From contig CM121342.1 of NCBI GenBank assembly GCA_051530055.1, forward strand, positions 5,704,001 to 5,768,000: 64,000 nt of DNA, read 5' to 3'. A program made the translations under genes and the position numbers. The DNA comes from Neoechinorhynchus agilis. Lineage: Eukaryota > Acanthocephala. Of the stretch, positions 35,719 to 52,517 are shown piece by piece (the stretch's first letter is position 1; each line of letters begins with the position of its first letter). The notes under the pieces were generated by a model. The model made no database searches and was not told the origin of the DNA. It saw only the letters and a list, made by a program, of their open reading frames with translations.

Positions 35719-38700
35719 ATGAGCACAGTCGCAATATCGCCATTTTTGAAAACTTTACTCGCTGTTTTGCTTGTCTACAGAGAAAATGTTCTAAAAACAG
35801 GACAAATACCGGAAACGGATTCCATTGACCGCATCTCGAAAAACGGAATAGTGACTCCCAGTCGCGATTTTTCTGTCTATTTGGAAAGTAAGTTCAATAA
35901 TTGAACAAAATTGATCAATGTGGATAACACGCGTATTTTAGAAGCAAGAAATTTATTCTTGGCCGAAAATAGTCCAGTAGACGAAGGTTAGTTTCAATTT
36001 AAGAACATTTTCAGTTCAGTTTCTTTAATCGCTTTAGATAAAGTCATAAAACTGGACAACGTGGACGATTATCTATGCTCATTGAGCATCCTAAGAATGC
36101 CAAGTGTTGGGGATGATCTGAACTCCGGTTACTGTGCAACTGACTCGGACATCGTAAAGATTGAAAATCCTTGTCGAGGCCGAAATGTCAGCAAAATGTC
36201 AACTAACAAAGGTAGGAAAGATTAAATTGTCCGAAAAACTAGCAGTTCGTTAACAAAGAGCCACAAAGGAAAGGTGAAGAGTGGAAAAGCCAAGAGCAAA
36301 CGAGCACAAATGGCATGAGCACTTTTTCAACAAATATCCCAACGGCATCCATGGAGTCCCGAGCGACAGAAACGCCAGGTCCGTCGGAAACCAGCAAAAC
36401 GGAACAATCGGAGATTTCGTTAACTGTTCCCGAGGATTCAAACGCTACGCCGTCCGTGAGTCAAGGCTCAGAGACCAGCACAGGCGCAGTAGCCGAGGAA
36501 TCTTCTAGCACAATTGAACCAGGATCTTCTACAGCCGAAACAACCGAAAGTTCTTTAAGATCCAACGCTTGGATGGCACAAACCATCAAAATGGAACAAT
36601 CGGAGATTTCGACTACAGAAAAAACATTAGAAGAAACGACAGCGGAAACCGAATCAAATCCGTTTGGCGACATTGAGCTGCCTGATCACTTAAATGTAGA
36701 GAAGTTTGTGAGTGAAGGACTAGAGACCAGCACAGGCGCAGTAGCCGAGGAAACTTCAAGCACCATTGAACCTGGATCTTCTACAGCCGAAACAACCGAA
36801 AGTTCTTTAAGATCCAACGCTTGGATGGCACAAACCATCAAAATGGAACAATCGGAGATTTCGACTACAGAAAAAACATTAGAAGAAACGACAGCGGAAA
36901 CCGAATCAAATCCGTTTGGCGACATTGAGCTGCCTGATCACTTAAATGTAGAGAAGTTTGTGAGTGAAGGACTAGAGACCAGCACAGGCGCAGGAGCCGA
37001 GGAATCTCCTAGCACAATTGAACCAGGATCTTCTACAGCCGAAACAACCGAAAGTTCTTTAAGATCCAACGTTTGGATGGCACAAACCATCAAAATGGAA
37101 CAATCGGAGATTTCGACTACAGAAAAAACATTAGAAGAAACGACAGCGGAAACCGAATCAAATCCGTTTGGCGACATTGAGCTGCCTGATCACTTAAATG
37201 TAGAGAAGTTTGTGAGTGAAGGACTAGAGACCAGCACAGGCGCAGGAGCCGAGGAATCTTCAAGCACCATTGAACCTGGATCTTCTACAGCCGAAATAAC
37301 CGAAGGTTTTCCTGTAGAACCGAGCAGCAAATCGGAACAATCGGAGATTTCGTTAACTGTTCCCGAGGATTCAAACGCTACGCCGTCCGTGAGTCAAGGC
37401 TCAGAGACCAGCACAGGCGCAGTAGCCGAGGAATCTTCTAGCACAATTGAACCTGGATCTTCCACAGCCGAAACAACCGAAAGTTCTTTAAGATCCAACG
37501 CTTGGATGGCACAGACCATCAAAATGGAACAATCGGAGATTTCGACTACAGAAAAAACATTAGAAGAAACGACAGCGGAAACCGAATCAAATCCGTTTGG
37601 CGACATTGAGCTGCCTGATCACTTAAATGTAGAGAAGTTTGTGAGTGAAGGATTAGAGACCAGCACAGGCGCAGTAGCCGAGGAATCTTCAAGCACCATT
37701 GAACCTGGATCTTCTACAGCCGAAATAACCGAAAGTTCTTTAAGATCCAACGCTTGGATGGCACAAACCATCAAAATGGAACAATCGGAGATTTCGTCAA
37801 CTGTTCCTGAGGATTCAAACGCTACGCCGTCCGTGGGTCAAGGCTCAGAGACCAGCACAGGCGCAGTAGCCGAGGAATCCTCGAGCACAATTGAACCTGG
37901 ATCTTCTACAGCCGAAATAACCGAAGGTTTTCCTGTAGAACCGAGCAGCAAATCGGAACAATCGGAGATTTCTTCAACTGTTCCCGAGGATTCAAACGCT
38001 ACGCCGTCCGTGAGTCAAGGCTCAGAGACCAGCACAGGCGCAGTAGCCGAGGAATCTTCTAGCACAATTGAACCTGGATCTTCCACAGCCGAAACAACCG
38101 AAAGTTCTTTAAGATCCAACGCTTGGATGGCACAGACCATCAAAATGGAACAATCGGAGATTTCGACTACAGAAAAAACATTAGAAGAAACGACAGCGGA
38201 AACCGAATCAAATCCGTTTGGCGACATTGAGCTGCCTGATCACTTAAATGTAGAGAAGTTTGTGAGTGAAGGACTAGAGACCAGCACAGGCGCAGGAGCC
38301 GAGGAATCTTCAAGCACCATTGAACCTGGATCTTCTACAGCCGAAATAACCGAAGGTTTTCCTGTAGAACCGAGCAGCAAATCGGAACAATCGGAGATTT
38401 CGTCAACTGTTCCTGAGGATTCAAACGCTACGCCGTCCGTGAGCCAAGGCTCAGAGACCAGCACAGGCGCAGTAGCCGAGGAATCTTCTAGCACCATTGA
38501 ACCTGGATCTTCTACAGCCGAAACAACCGAAAGTTCTTTAAGATCCAACGCTTGGATGGCACAGACCATCAAAATGGAACAATCGGAGATTTCGTCAACT
38601 GTTCCCGAGGATTCAAACGCTACGCCGTCCGTGAGCCAAGGCTCAGAGACCAGCACAGGCGCAGTAGCCGAGGAATCTTCTAGCACCATTGAACCTGGAT

Positions 38701-41331
38701 CTTCTACAGCCGAAACAACCGAAAGTTCTTTAAGATCCAACGCTTGGATGGCACAGACCATCAAAATGGAACAATCGGAGATTTCGTCAACTGTTACCGA
38801 AGATTCAAATGCTCAAACGCTTGTGAGTGAAGGCTCAGAGACCAGCACAGGCGCAGTAGCCGAGGAAACTTCAAGCACCATTGAACCTGGGTCTTCCACA
38901 ACCGAAGCAACCGAAGGTTCTCCTGTAGAACCGAGCAGCAAAACGGAACAATCGGAGATTTCGTCAACTGTTCCCGAAGATTCAAATACTAAAACGCTTG
39001 TGAGCGAAGGATCAGAGACCGGCGTAAGCACAGGAGCCGAGGAAACTTCAAGCACCATTGAAAGGGAATCTTCCACAACCGAAACAACTGAAAGTGCTCG
39101 GAGCGCAGATGAGCAAGAGACTGGGGCAACATTGCCGTCGGAGCTATCTTCCACCGAACAATTGGAATTATTATCTAGCGCAGCTCAATCGACGGAAATT
39201 TCGGACGCGGAAACGTTAGACGTTTCAAGTGTCAATGTAGAATACGACGAATTATCGACATCGATGCCAGAAAGCACTTCACCGGAGTTTTCTGAGCAGA
39301 ATACTGAAAGTTTCTTCTCAACTGAAGGTGAGACATATTATCCCCGTGAATATGTATTTTGTTAGTTTTATGTTTATCATTACAAATTGAATGCGATTTT
39401 CGGTTAGTTTTAAGAAGTGATTGATTTGTGAATATTTCCGTATCTCGACGAGGGAGAGTTTTCATTATTTCTTATAAAATTCAGGTTTAGCGAGTTTAAC
39501 AGGAATGGACTCGGAGGAGAAAGGACCATATAAAAACGCGGATGACTTTGATAAGAAGTTTAATAGACAAGGTAAAATTGACTGAGTCATAAACCTAAAG
39601 CATTTTTTTTGAATTTAGATCCAGAACCGATATGTTCTGAAACATTGGTTAGTAACTTTTCTTTTAAAAAAAAAGATTTAAGACTAATATCAGAATTTTT
39701 TTAGCGTGGACCACATTTGAGCGAACTGAAACTCGTAGAAGATTGGAGGAGTCAGTCTCCGGTGTACGTGAACATCGCCCCGGACAATTCCTTATTGACC
39801 AGAAGTGCACGAGAATATATAATGAAGCGTAGAATTGAAGGTCGAAACAACAGTGTCATCCATATTCACGCGAGATGGGATATTGAATCGGCCGGGGATA
39901 ACGATCATCCTGAAGCGGTATTTGCATCGCACGCTTCGTCGATATTTGTTGCGAATTTAACGAGTTTGAAGATTATAAGATCAAGGAAACTCCTTAGAGT
40001 GCCATTTAGGTCGGCCACGTATGGTTTAGCCATCAATAAGAACAAATCAATAATATACGTCGCCGTCGCACCACATCACAGTATTGTTTTGGTTGATTAT
40101 AAGACTTTATCTCAAATTCGAGCTATTCGAATTCCTATCAAACATATCATTGAGGACATTGTGATCACGAATGAAGACGACTTGATCTTAAGCACAAAAT
40201 CAGGTATCTACGGTGTAGATAAACATGATCGATTTCTTGGACTTTTAAATGTCGGCGTATCGATTTATGAGCCACACAAATAAAAGAGAAACTAAAACAT
40301 TTTTTGGATCAATTCGAAAATAAAAATTTAGTCAAAATTATTTTTTCCACATTAAAGTTCAGCAGGTTTTGTCGTAAGAAAATATTTTTTAAATGTGAAC
40401 ATGGAGCAAATCGCGGTTACCGCTTCTCAAGATAACAAAATTTAGTTGAAGAAAATTCCTTCTTTTTTCTTACCATCAGAAACTTTAGTGTTTTCAATCA
40501 CGATCCGATCACTGTAATCAATCGTTACGATCAATGCTTTAAGAACTTCTCAACTGTCAAACTGAATTCGTTTTACGGTCTCCTCGATTATTTTGTCCTC
40601 TTTGGGGCAAGGGAAGACTTTTTCTCAGAGTTTTGCCCCCGGATTCAAAAATTCACTAATTTCCGATATTTCGCTTCTCGCACAATCCCCAGAAACTTTA
40701 ATGCTTCCAATCACTGTAATCAATCGTTACGATTAAAGCTTTAAGAACTTCTTAATTGTCAAACTGAATTCCTTTTACGGTCTCCTCGATTATTTTGTCT
40801 TCTTTGGGGCGGGGGAAGAAGACTTTTTCTCAGAGTTTTGCCCCCGGATTCAAAAATGCTCTAATTTCCGATATTTCACCTATCAGATAACTGAGACATC
40901 CCCGAGGTTTTGTCATTGTCTTTAAGTTTTTACGATGATCAGCCTATTAATTTGGTCAATTTAAATTCGGGGAAGTAAAATTGAAGAAAAATACATTTAA
41001 AATAAAATCGGCGGGGTCTTAAGGTCCATACGTCCGATAAGTATTTGCACCGATTGATTATCGGACCAATAAAGTGACGTCTACGGCTCAGATGCAAATG
41101 GATGAGAGTGGAAAGCACCTATGGATAATAAGCCAGCCATGCAGAATTTCAGTTCTATCGGTTGAAACAAATCCATTGAGGCTCAATCAAATAGGACAAC
41201 GGACTATTGATGGACGAGCGCGTCTTTGCACAGGTTTGGCTATCGGACGTGGCGACGGATTATCCGGCTCACCGGCTTGCTACGTTTACATAGTAGACGC
41301 TTTGCGCCAGAGGATAATGAAATTCAATTGA
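35719..41331 (+). CDS. Secreted Ser/Thr/Glu-rich repeat protein with propeller-like C-terminus
   Basis: Starts MSTVAISPFLKTLLAVLLVY, a likely signal peptide. Small exons follow (35,942-35,986; 36,038-36,211), then a 3.1-kb exon (36,259-39,327) joined in frame by a 47-nt intron. That exon is almost all Ser, Thr and Glu and is built of modules such as GSETSTGAVAEESSSTIEPG, with an 84-residue unit repeated three times in a row. Such sequence is typical of heavily O-glycosylated mucin-like domains. Exons at 39,484 and about 39,620 lead into a non-repetitive part (39,705-40,283) with beta-strand-rich lines such as GLAINKNKSIIYVAVAPHHS. A last piece at 41,074-41,331 ends CYVYIVDALRQRIMKFN, like an NHL or yellow-type propeller blade. 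Whether 41,074 belongs to the same transcript is unproven: a stop closes the frame at 40,283, so a splice is needed. I do not recognise the family. Confidence 0.6.
36385..39080 (+). repeat. In-frame coding repeats (84-codon and shorter modules)
   Basis: Copies near 36,461, 36,713 and 36,965 are spaced exactly 252 bp. Later copies mix a long module (with FGDIELPDHLNVEKFVSEG) and a short one (with TVPEDSNATPSVSQGSE) in varying order. All changes preserve frame. Nucleotide identity between copies is very high, which implies recent unequal exchange or gene conversion. The mirror-strand frames here are by-products. Confidence 0.9.
40490..40880 (-). repeat. Two copies of the 205-bp repeat in the gap before the last exon
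   Basis: Two adjacent units matching, in inverse orientation, the array that fills the IFRD intron at 53.9-55.9 kb. Shared blocks include gcccccggattcaaaaa, cggtctcctcgattattttg and atcactgtaatcaatcgtta. They lie between the frame ending at 40,283 and the frame at 41,074, consistent with an intron. Confidence 0.85.
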
Positions 41332-41640
41332 TAAAAGTGATAGCTTGAACATCATTTTAACAAATAAATTTGATTGTACATTCTCAGTGCGGTTAGAGAA
41401 GAATTAAATGGATCTAAAAGACTGAGAAAGGCCCAAAAATAAGATTATTAGAAAAAGAAATCATTAAAAACCACCCGAAAAAGAGATCGTGAGCGATAAT
41501 CGATGACAAATACAACAAAGTATCGGAATCGACTAGCTGAAAAAAAGTAAATAGAAAGGATTTTTGATAATAACCTGTTTTCTTCTAATCGCCGGAGTGG
41601 TATTTGATGCACAGATTACATTTCATTTTCATAAAAATTT
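41332..41640. other. Short intergenic stretch
   Basis: No gene or repeat recognised. It leads into the 250-bp array. Confidence 0.35.
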
Positions 41641-43960
41641 AAGGAGTTGCTTTAAGGCGAAAAATTATTGTTTTAGTGGATAAAAGAGTTCAAAAACTGT
41701 TTTTAATTTCATTCGATCAATGGAAGTGATCGAGGGAAATTGAATGAAAGGGAAAACCTTGATTTTAATCGATCAATGGAAGTGATCGAGGTAAAGTGAA
41801 TGAAAGGGAAAACCTTGATTTTGATTGGTTGATTCCTCTGATACGAAAATCAGGTTAATAAAAGACAAAAGTTCATCTGGACAAAGAAAATCACGAAATG
41901 AGCAGTCCAAAAAAAGCATTTTAAAGACTTTGAGTTCTTCTTAGAAGACGAATTCTATTAAAGGGAAAATTATTGTTTAGGTGGAAAAAGAGAGTTCAAA
42001 AACTGTTCTTGATTTTGATCGATCAATGAAAGCGATCGACGGAAATTGAATGAAAGGGAAAACCTTGATTTTGATTGGTTGATTCCTCTGATACGAAAAT
42101 CAGGTTAATAAAAGACAAAAGTTCATCTGGACAAAGAAAATCACGAAATGAGCAGTCCAAAAAAAGCATTTTAAAGACTTTGAGTTCTTCTTAGAAGACG
42201 AATTCTATTAAAGGGAAAATTATTGTTTAGGTGGAAAAAGAGAGTTCAAAAACTGTTCTTGATTTTGATCGATCAACGAAAGCGATCGACGGAAATTGAA
42301 TGAAAGGGAAAACCTTGATTTTGATTGGTTGATTCCTCTGATACGAAAATCAGGTTAATAAAAGACAAAAGTTCATCTGGACAAAGAAAATCACGAAATG
42401 AGCAGTCCAAAAAAAGCATTTTAAAGACTTTGAGTTCTTCTTAGAAGACGAATTCTATTAAAGGGAAATTTATTGTTTAGGTGGAAAAAGAGAGTTCAAA
42501 AACTGTTCTTGATTTTGATCGATCAACGAAAGCGATCGACGGAAATTGAATGAAAGGGAAAACCTTGATTTTGATTGGTTGATTCCTCTGATACGAAAAT
42601 CAGGTTAATAAAAGACAAAAGTTCATCTGGACAAAGAAAATCACGAAATGAGCAGTCCAAAAAAAGCATTTTAAAGACTTTGAGTTCTTCTTAGAAGACG
42701 AATTCTATTAAAGGGAAAATTATTGTTTAGGTGGAAAAAGAGAGTTCAAAAACTGTTCTTGATTTTGATCGATCAACGAAAGCGATCGACGGAAATTGAA
42801 TGAAAGGGAAAACCTTGATTTTGATTGGTTGATTCCTCTGATACGAAAATCAGGTTAATAAAAGACAAAAGTTCATCTGGACAAAGAAAATCACGAAATG
42901 AGCAGTCCAAAAAAAGCATTTTAAAGACTTTGAGTTCTTCTTAGAAGACGAATTCTATTAAAGGGAAAATTATTGTTTAGGTGGAAAAAGAGAGTTCAAA
43001 AACTGTTCTTGATTTTGATCGATCAATGAAAGCGATCGACGGAAATTGAATGAAAGGGAAAACCTTGATTTTGATTGGTTGATTCCTCTGATACGAAAAT
43101 CAGGTTAATAAAAGACAAAAGTTCATCGGACAAAGAAATCACGAAATGAGCAGTCCAAAACATTTTAAGACTTTGAGTTCTTCTTAGAAGACGAATTCTA
43201 TTAAAGGGAAATTATTGTTTAGGTGAAAAAGAGTTCAAAAACTGTTCTTGATTTTGATCGATCAAGAAAGCGATCGAGAAATTGAAAGGGAAAACCTTGA
43301 TTTTGATTGGTTGTTCTTGATACGAAAATCAGGTTAATAAAAGACAAAGTTCATCGGACAAAGAAATCACGAAATGAGCAGTCCAAAAAAGCATTTTAAA
43401 GACTTTGAGTTCTTCTTAGAAGACGAATTCTTTAAAGGGAAATTATTGTTTAGGTGGAAAAAGAGAGTTCAAAAACTGTTCTTGATTTTGATCGATCAAG
43501 AAAGCGATCGAGAAATTGAATGAAAGGGAAAACCTTGATTTTGATTGGTTGATTCCTCTGATACGAAAATCAGGTTAATAAAAGACAAAAGTTCATCGGA
43601 CAAAATCACGAAATGAGCATTTTAAAGACTTTGAGTTCTTCTTAGAAGACGAATTCTATTAAAGGGAAAATTATTGTTTAGGTGGAAAAAGAGAGTTCAA
43701 AAACTGTTCTTGATTTTGATCGATCAATGAAAGCGATCGAGGTAAATTGAATGAAAGGGAAAACCTTGATTTTGATTGGTTGATTCCTCTGATACGAAAA
43801 TCAGGTTAATAAAAGACAAAAGTTCATCCGGACAAAGAAAATCACGAAATGAGGAGTCCAAAAAAAGCATTTTAAAGACTTTGAGTTCTTCTTAGAAGAC
43901 GAATTCTCTTAAAGGCAAAAATTCTTCTTTTTTAGTGGACAAAACGGTTTAGAATGAACA
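41640..43960. repeat. 250-bp tandem array, about 9 copies
   Basis: The phrase cttgattttgatcgatcaa recurs at 42,011, 42,261, 42,511, 42,761 and 43,011, exactly 250 bp apart, with more divergent copies before and shortened ones after (43,250 onward). The unit includes gatcgatcaaNgaaagcgatcgac, a nested near-palindrome. Stretches at 43,120-43,640 have many small deletions relative to the other copies. The array ends about 125 bp before the first PKN exon. Confidence 0.95.
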
Positions 43961-44085
43961 TTAAACAAATGAAAAATAACTCACGTTTTCTTTTGATTCG
44001 CTAGCGCTTTCTTAACATCTCATTCGGTGATATCGGCCGTAGCATTCGAACGAAGAGCGATGATCTAGACCTCCAAAAAGAGTTG

Positions 44086-47713
<3,628 letters not shown>

Positions 47714-48349
47714 GCACCAAAAAAAGGCATTGCATGAATGCTACGCTATTGAGTGTAAAGGATACTCAGGTCAAAATAATTCTCACATCTTCCTATTGAA
47801 CGGTTAGTGAGCACGAACTTGATCTATCGACTCCTTCAATTTGATGTCTCTCTTTTTAAACGACGAATTCAATCAATTACGTCCACTATTTTTTTTGTTC
47901 TAAATACAATAACGATTACGTCCGACGGCGAAATATGATAAAACTAATTCAAGAACCAGCTTCTCACCTTAAAACAAACCAAAATCTCCAATCCATTACA
48001 AAAAATGAGATCCGAAACTTGTCCGCTCTCCAAAACGTGGAGAAATGTTTCGGAACTTTTAGGGTTAAGACGGCAACACGTAGTTAGACGACAGTTTTAA
48101 AAGGGGAAACTAAATGCTTCTTTGTTTAGACTAGATTGAAAAGTTTATGTCACTTAAGACTTCAAAAAGTAGTCGGCACTTAAAGGGTTGATTGAGCGAA
48201 ATGCCTTTTTTGATTGGGTTTTAGCTTGGTGCACACGAAAAAAAAACCGGAGAAAATTAAATCTTTTAGCGTAATAATCGTATGAAATACTACTTGATTT
48301 TCAAGTCGTCTACTTGATCGAGTTTTGTCTTTAAATGGACACTTGGGCG
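47714..48349. other. Intergenic region 3' of PKN
   Basis: AT-rich, with only short unconvincing frames. I see nothing supportable. Confidence 0.4.
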
Positions 48350-48389
48350 GGATATTGTAATGATAAAATCTTTTCTCTCGACCTGGGGT

Positions 48390-50700
48390 CTTTGTCGAGC
48401 TCAAGCTTCTTTTTGGACGGATACAGCGCCCCCCCGTTGCTTAGACTTTTTGTAGAAGGAATGCTCCTGCCCTCGGATCCCCCCGGTCAAGCTTGTTGAG
48501 CAATTCTGGGCTCTTTGTCGAAATGAAGCTTCTTTTTGGACGGACACAGCGTCCGACCGTTGCTTAGACTTTTTGTAGAAGGAATGCTCCTGCCCTCGGA
48601 TCCCCAGGTCAAGATTGTTGAGCAATTCTGGATTCCTTCTCGAGCTCAAGCTTTTTTTTGATGGATGGAGCGTTCCCCCGTTGCTTAGAATTTTTGTAGA
48701 AGGAATGCTCCTGCAGTCGGATCCTCCGTTCAAACTTGTTGAGCAATTCTGGATTCCTTCTCGAGCTCAAGCTTCTTTTATGACGGACACAGCGTCCGAC
48801 CGTTGCTTAGACTTTTTGTAGAAGGAATGCTCCTGCAGTCGGATCGCCAGGTCAAGATTGTTGAGCAATTCTGGGCTCTTTGTCGAAATGAAGCTTCTTT
48901 TTGGACGGACACAGCGTCCGACCGTTGCTTAGACTTTTTGTAGAAGGAATGCTCCTGCCCTCGGATCCCCAGGTCAAGATTGTTGAGCAATTCTGGATTC
49001 CTTCTCGAGCTCAAGCTTTTTTTTGATGGATGGAGCGTTCCCCCGTTGCTTAGAATTTTTGTAGAAGGAATGCTCCTGCAGTCGGATCCCCAGGTCAAGA
49101 TTGTTGAGCAATTCTGGGCTCTTTGTCGAAATGAAGCTTCTTTTTGGACGGACACAGCGTCCGACCGTTGCTTAGACTTTTTGTAGAAGGAATGCTCCTG
49201 CGTCGGATCGCCAGGTCAAGTTGTTGAGCAATTCTGGGTCTTTGTCGATAAGCTTCTTTTTGACGGACACAGCGTCCGACCGTTGCTTAGACTTTTTGTA
49301 GAAGGAATGCTCCTGCCTCGGATCCCCAGGTCAAGATTGTTGAGCAATTCTGGATTCCTTCTCGAGCTCAAGCTTTTTTTGAGGAAGCGTCCCGTTGCTT
49401 AGATTTTTGTAGAAGGAATGCTCCTGCAGTCGGATCCCAGGTCAAGATTGTTGAGCAATTCTGGGCTCTTTGTCGAAATGAAGCTTCTTTTTGGACGGAC
49501 ACAGCGTCCGACCGTTGCTTAGACTTTTTGTAGAAGGAATGCTCCTGCTCGGATCCCAGGTCAAGATTGTTGAGCAATTCTGGATTCCTTCTCGAGCTAA
49601 GCTTTTTTTGAGGATAGCGTTCCCCCGTTGCTTAGAATTTTTGTAGAAGGAATGCTCCTGCAGTCGGATCCCGTCAATTGTTGAGCAATTCTGGATTCCT
49701 TCTCGAGCTCAAGCTTTTTTGACGGACACAGCGTCCCGTTGCTTAGACTTTTTGTAGAAGGAATGCTCCTGCAGTCGGATCGCCAGGTCAAGATTGTTGA
49801 GCAATTCTGGTTTTCGGATCCCCGTTCAACTTGTTGAGCAATTCTGGATTCCTTCTCGAGCTCAAGCTTCTTTTTGACGGACACAGCGTCCGACCGTTGC
49901 TTAGACTTTTTGTAGAAGGAATGCTCCTGCAGTCGGATCCCAGGTCAAGATTGTTGAGCAATTCTGGGCTCTGTCGAAATGAAGCTTCTTTTTGGACGGA
50001 CACAGCGTCCGACCGTTGCTTAGACTTTTTGTAGAAGGAATGCTCCTGCCCTCGGATCCCCAGGTCAAGATTGTTGAGCAATTCTGGATTCCTTCTCGAG
50101 CTCAAGCTTTTTTTTGATGGATGGAGCGTTCCCCCGTTGCTTAGAATTTTTGTAGAAGGAATGCTCCTGCAGTCGGATCCTCCGTTCAAACTTGTTGAGC
50201 AATTCTGGTCTTTCGATAAGCTTCTTTTGACGGACACAGCGTCCGACCGTTGCTTAGACTTTTTGTAGAAGGAATGCTCCTGCGTCGGATCCCAGGTCAA
50301 GTTGTTGAGCAATTCTGGTCTTTCGATACTTTTTTTGAGGAGCGTGCTGTTTGTTGGTTGTTTGTTTTTTGGGGGTCCCGTTGCTTAGACTTTTTGTAGA
50401 AGGAATGCTCCTGCAGTCGGATCGCCAGGTCAAGATTGTTGAGCAATTCTGGATTCCTTCTCGAGCTCAAGCTTTTTTTTGATGGATGGAGCGTTCCCCC
50501 GTTGCTTAGAATTTTTGTAGAAGGAATGCTCCTGCAGTCGGATCCTCCGTTCAAACTTGTTGAGCAATTCTGGATTCCTTCTCGAGCTCAAGCTTCTTTT
50601 TGGACGGACACAGCGTTCCCCCGTTGCTTAGACTTTTTGTAGAAGGAATGCTCCTGCCCTCGGATCCCCCGGTCAAGCTTGTTGAGCAATTCTGGATTCC
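48390..50700. repeat. 121-bp tandem array, about 19 copies, two unit types
   Basis: ttgttgagcaattctgg recurs every 121-122 bp (near 48,494, 48,616, 48,737 and 48,859). Type A continues gattccttctcgagctcaag and has gatggatggagcgttccccc. Type B continues gctctttgtcgaaatgaag and has ggacggacacagcgtccgac. All share gttgcttaga and ttttgtagaaggaatgctcc. In 49,200-49,820 and 50,200-50,380 many small deletions occur. The left retroelement copy has only about 1.5 units. Confidence 0.95.
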
Positions 50701-51357
50701 TTCTCGAGCTGATGCCACGAAACTCTCCCTCACATTATCCGTGGAAAAACATTCAATTTTCCTTATAAACCGCCCGGAATCTAAGTAGATAGTTCCCCCC
50801 TGGGCCCTTGGCCACAAATATAACTCTCGTGGAGAATTTTTTCCGTCGCTGCTCAGAGTGGCGTTTTGCCCATGATTTAGCCATGATTTAGCGCTTGGAT
50901 TCACTGCATTGCGAACGTATTCCGCAACACTTTGACGCAAAGGCCGTTCAGTTTTTCTTATGTAGATGACTCAGCGATTGCCATCGGCCAAACGTCGCTC
51001 GAAGGTCATCTCGTAGAACACTTTGTTTCCAGTGCAAATTGAATGTTTCCGGCGTTTCATGGTGTAAAGTTCTCATCATGATTCGCCTGAGTGTAGGCGC
51101 GTTTCTGCTTAAAATCCGGACATCCATTCACAATCGTCGCAGCAGCTTTGAAAAACGTCACTAATGAACTTTTCGCTGATATATTTTTATCTTAAGAATC
51201 GGTTTTCCTCCATATCGATTCCGTAAACGGTCATCTTTCTGTTTTCTCCTTTCTTGAATCACACGGATGCTGGAAGCGCATGATTTCAAAATGTCGATAT
51301 GTTAGCATGATTCGAATTTTAGTTTATGTGTTCATTCGGTCAAAAAGTTTCTATTGA

Positions 51358-51390
51358 AAACGTTTAGAACCTCGTCGGTTTCATCATCAG
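51358..51390 (-). ncRNA. Hammerhead-like motif, mirror copy
   Basis: Reverse complement of the motif at 11,167-11,199, unchanged. The same caveat applies: the second core box reads TAAA instead of GAAA. Confidence 0.25.
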
Positions 51391-51513
51391 TTCTAAAACA
51401 CAAGTTGTTCCCCGACGAGGTTTGAAACATTTTCAACAAAAAATTATCTGCCAGATGAGAAGACTAAACAATAATTCTTCGCATGATTTCGCTACGCGGA
51501 TATCCACCGATCT

Positions 51514-51660
51514 GGTTCAGAGTAGTAATTCAATTACTCAAAGCACTGAGCCATCCCATAAAAGAGTTTGGACATTCCTCCGGATACCTCCAGGAGGCAT
51601 CTACAAACTCTTTTATGGGATGGTTCAGTGCTTTGAGCAATTGAATTATTACTCTGAACC
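51514..51660. repeat. Long palindrome, mirror copy
   Basis: Same fold-back as at 10,897-11,043, part of the inverted retroelement copy. Confidence 0.9.
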
Positions 51661-52517
51661 GGGTCAGTGGGCTGTGTGCCCAAAACTTTACAGCCGTGTT
51701 ATAAAAAGGCCACACATCGATATAAGTTACGGGCTGGCCAATCTTCATAAAAATATCTATTATCAGCGAAAATTGCGTCCACTCTGTCGCCAATCGTTTC
51801 TCCGTTAATGAAGATAAGCAAATCAGTGCTTTCCTGTGCATCTCAACACAAATTGCCTGTTTCATCACGCGAAGATGATGGAAATAACTTTGAAACACGA
51901 ATTTAGGAACGGTATTGATAATCCGATGGTTTGTCTCGCTTCACCTCCATAGAATTCAACCTCCTCTCCAAGTCATCGACCTCACAATCCTTTCTGTAGG
52001 TGAACAGCACATCATCCACATAGCAGAGATAAATCTTTTTCGACGCTAAATGTGAGCTGCTTTTCCAAATCATCGAGGAAAATCATTGCCAAGACGAAAG
52101 CAAAGATGTTTCCCGTTGACAGTCCATGGATTTGCCGATAAAGTCGGTCACTGTGTCGAAAGAGGTTGCACTATAAAAACTATTCGAGCCAGTCGAACAA
52201 CGTTCATCGGTAGCATTCCGAAGAGGTTTAAGCTCTTTTTGTTCTCATTCGCTTTTTTCGAGTGTTCGTACCGCTCCCTCATTGTCGAAATTCGTATTAA
52301 GCGAGAGGAAAAATTTACTGTTTTCGGATACCAAAACAGCTAAGTATTTAAAATTTTCTCGGCCTCGTCTAATTTTGCCAGTTTATCCTTGTGTCTAAAA
52401 AAGGGTGGAACAAAGATGGTGTTCTTGATCAGGAACAGAGTTTCGTGTGAAGATAATTCATCAACTCGTTCGCACAGCACCGAAAGTTGCGATTGAAGAT
52501 TGGCGATCTCTTCTTCA

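Larger units (their letters stand above)
48350..52517 (-). mobile_element. Retroelement copy (Penelope-like), right arm with expanded tail
   Basis: 50,556-52,517 is the inverted twin of 10,041-12,001, including the palindrome (51,514-51,660), the hammerhead-like motif (51,358-51,390) and the reverse-transcriptase-like pieces. Beyond it lies the 121-bp array. Past the array, at 48,350-48,395, sequence such as tattgtaatgataaaatc resembles the end at 12,091-12,135 of the left copy. The array therefore sits inside one end of the element. The element is broken in both copies. Confidence 0.55.

Noticed and set aside
36461-39154. Long minus-strand frames opposite the Ser/Thr/Glu repeat exon
   Set aside because: They arise because the repeat period is a multiple of three. 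They have no splice or domain support, while the plus strand has a signal peptide and spliced exons.
49368-50554. Protein frames within the 121-bp array
   Set aside because: Frames shift between copies through small deletions and mirror the repeat; no start or domain support.
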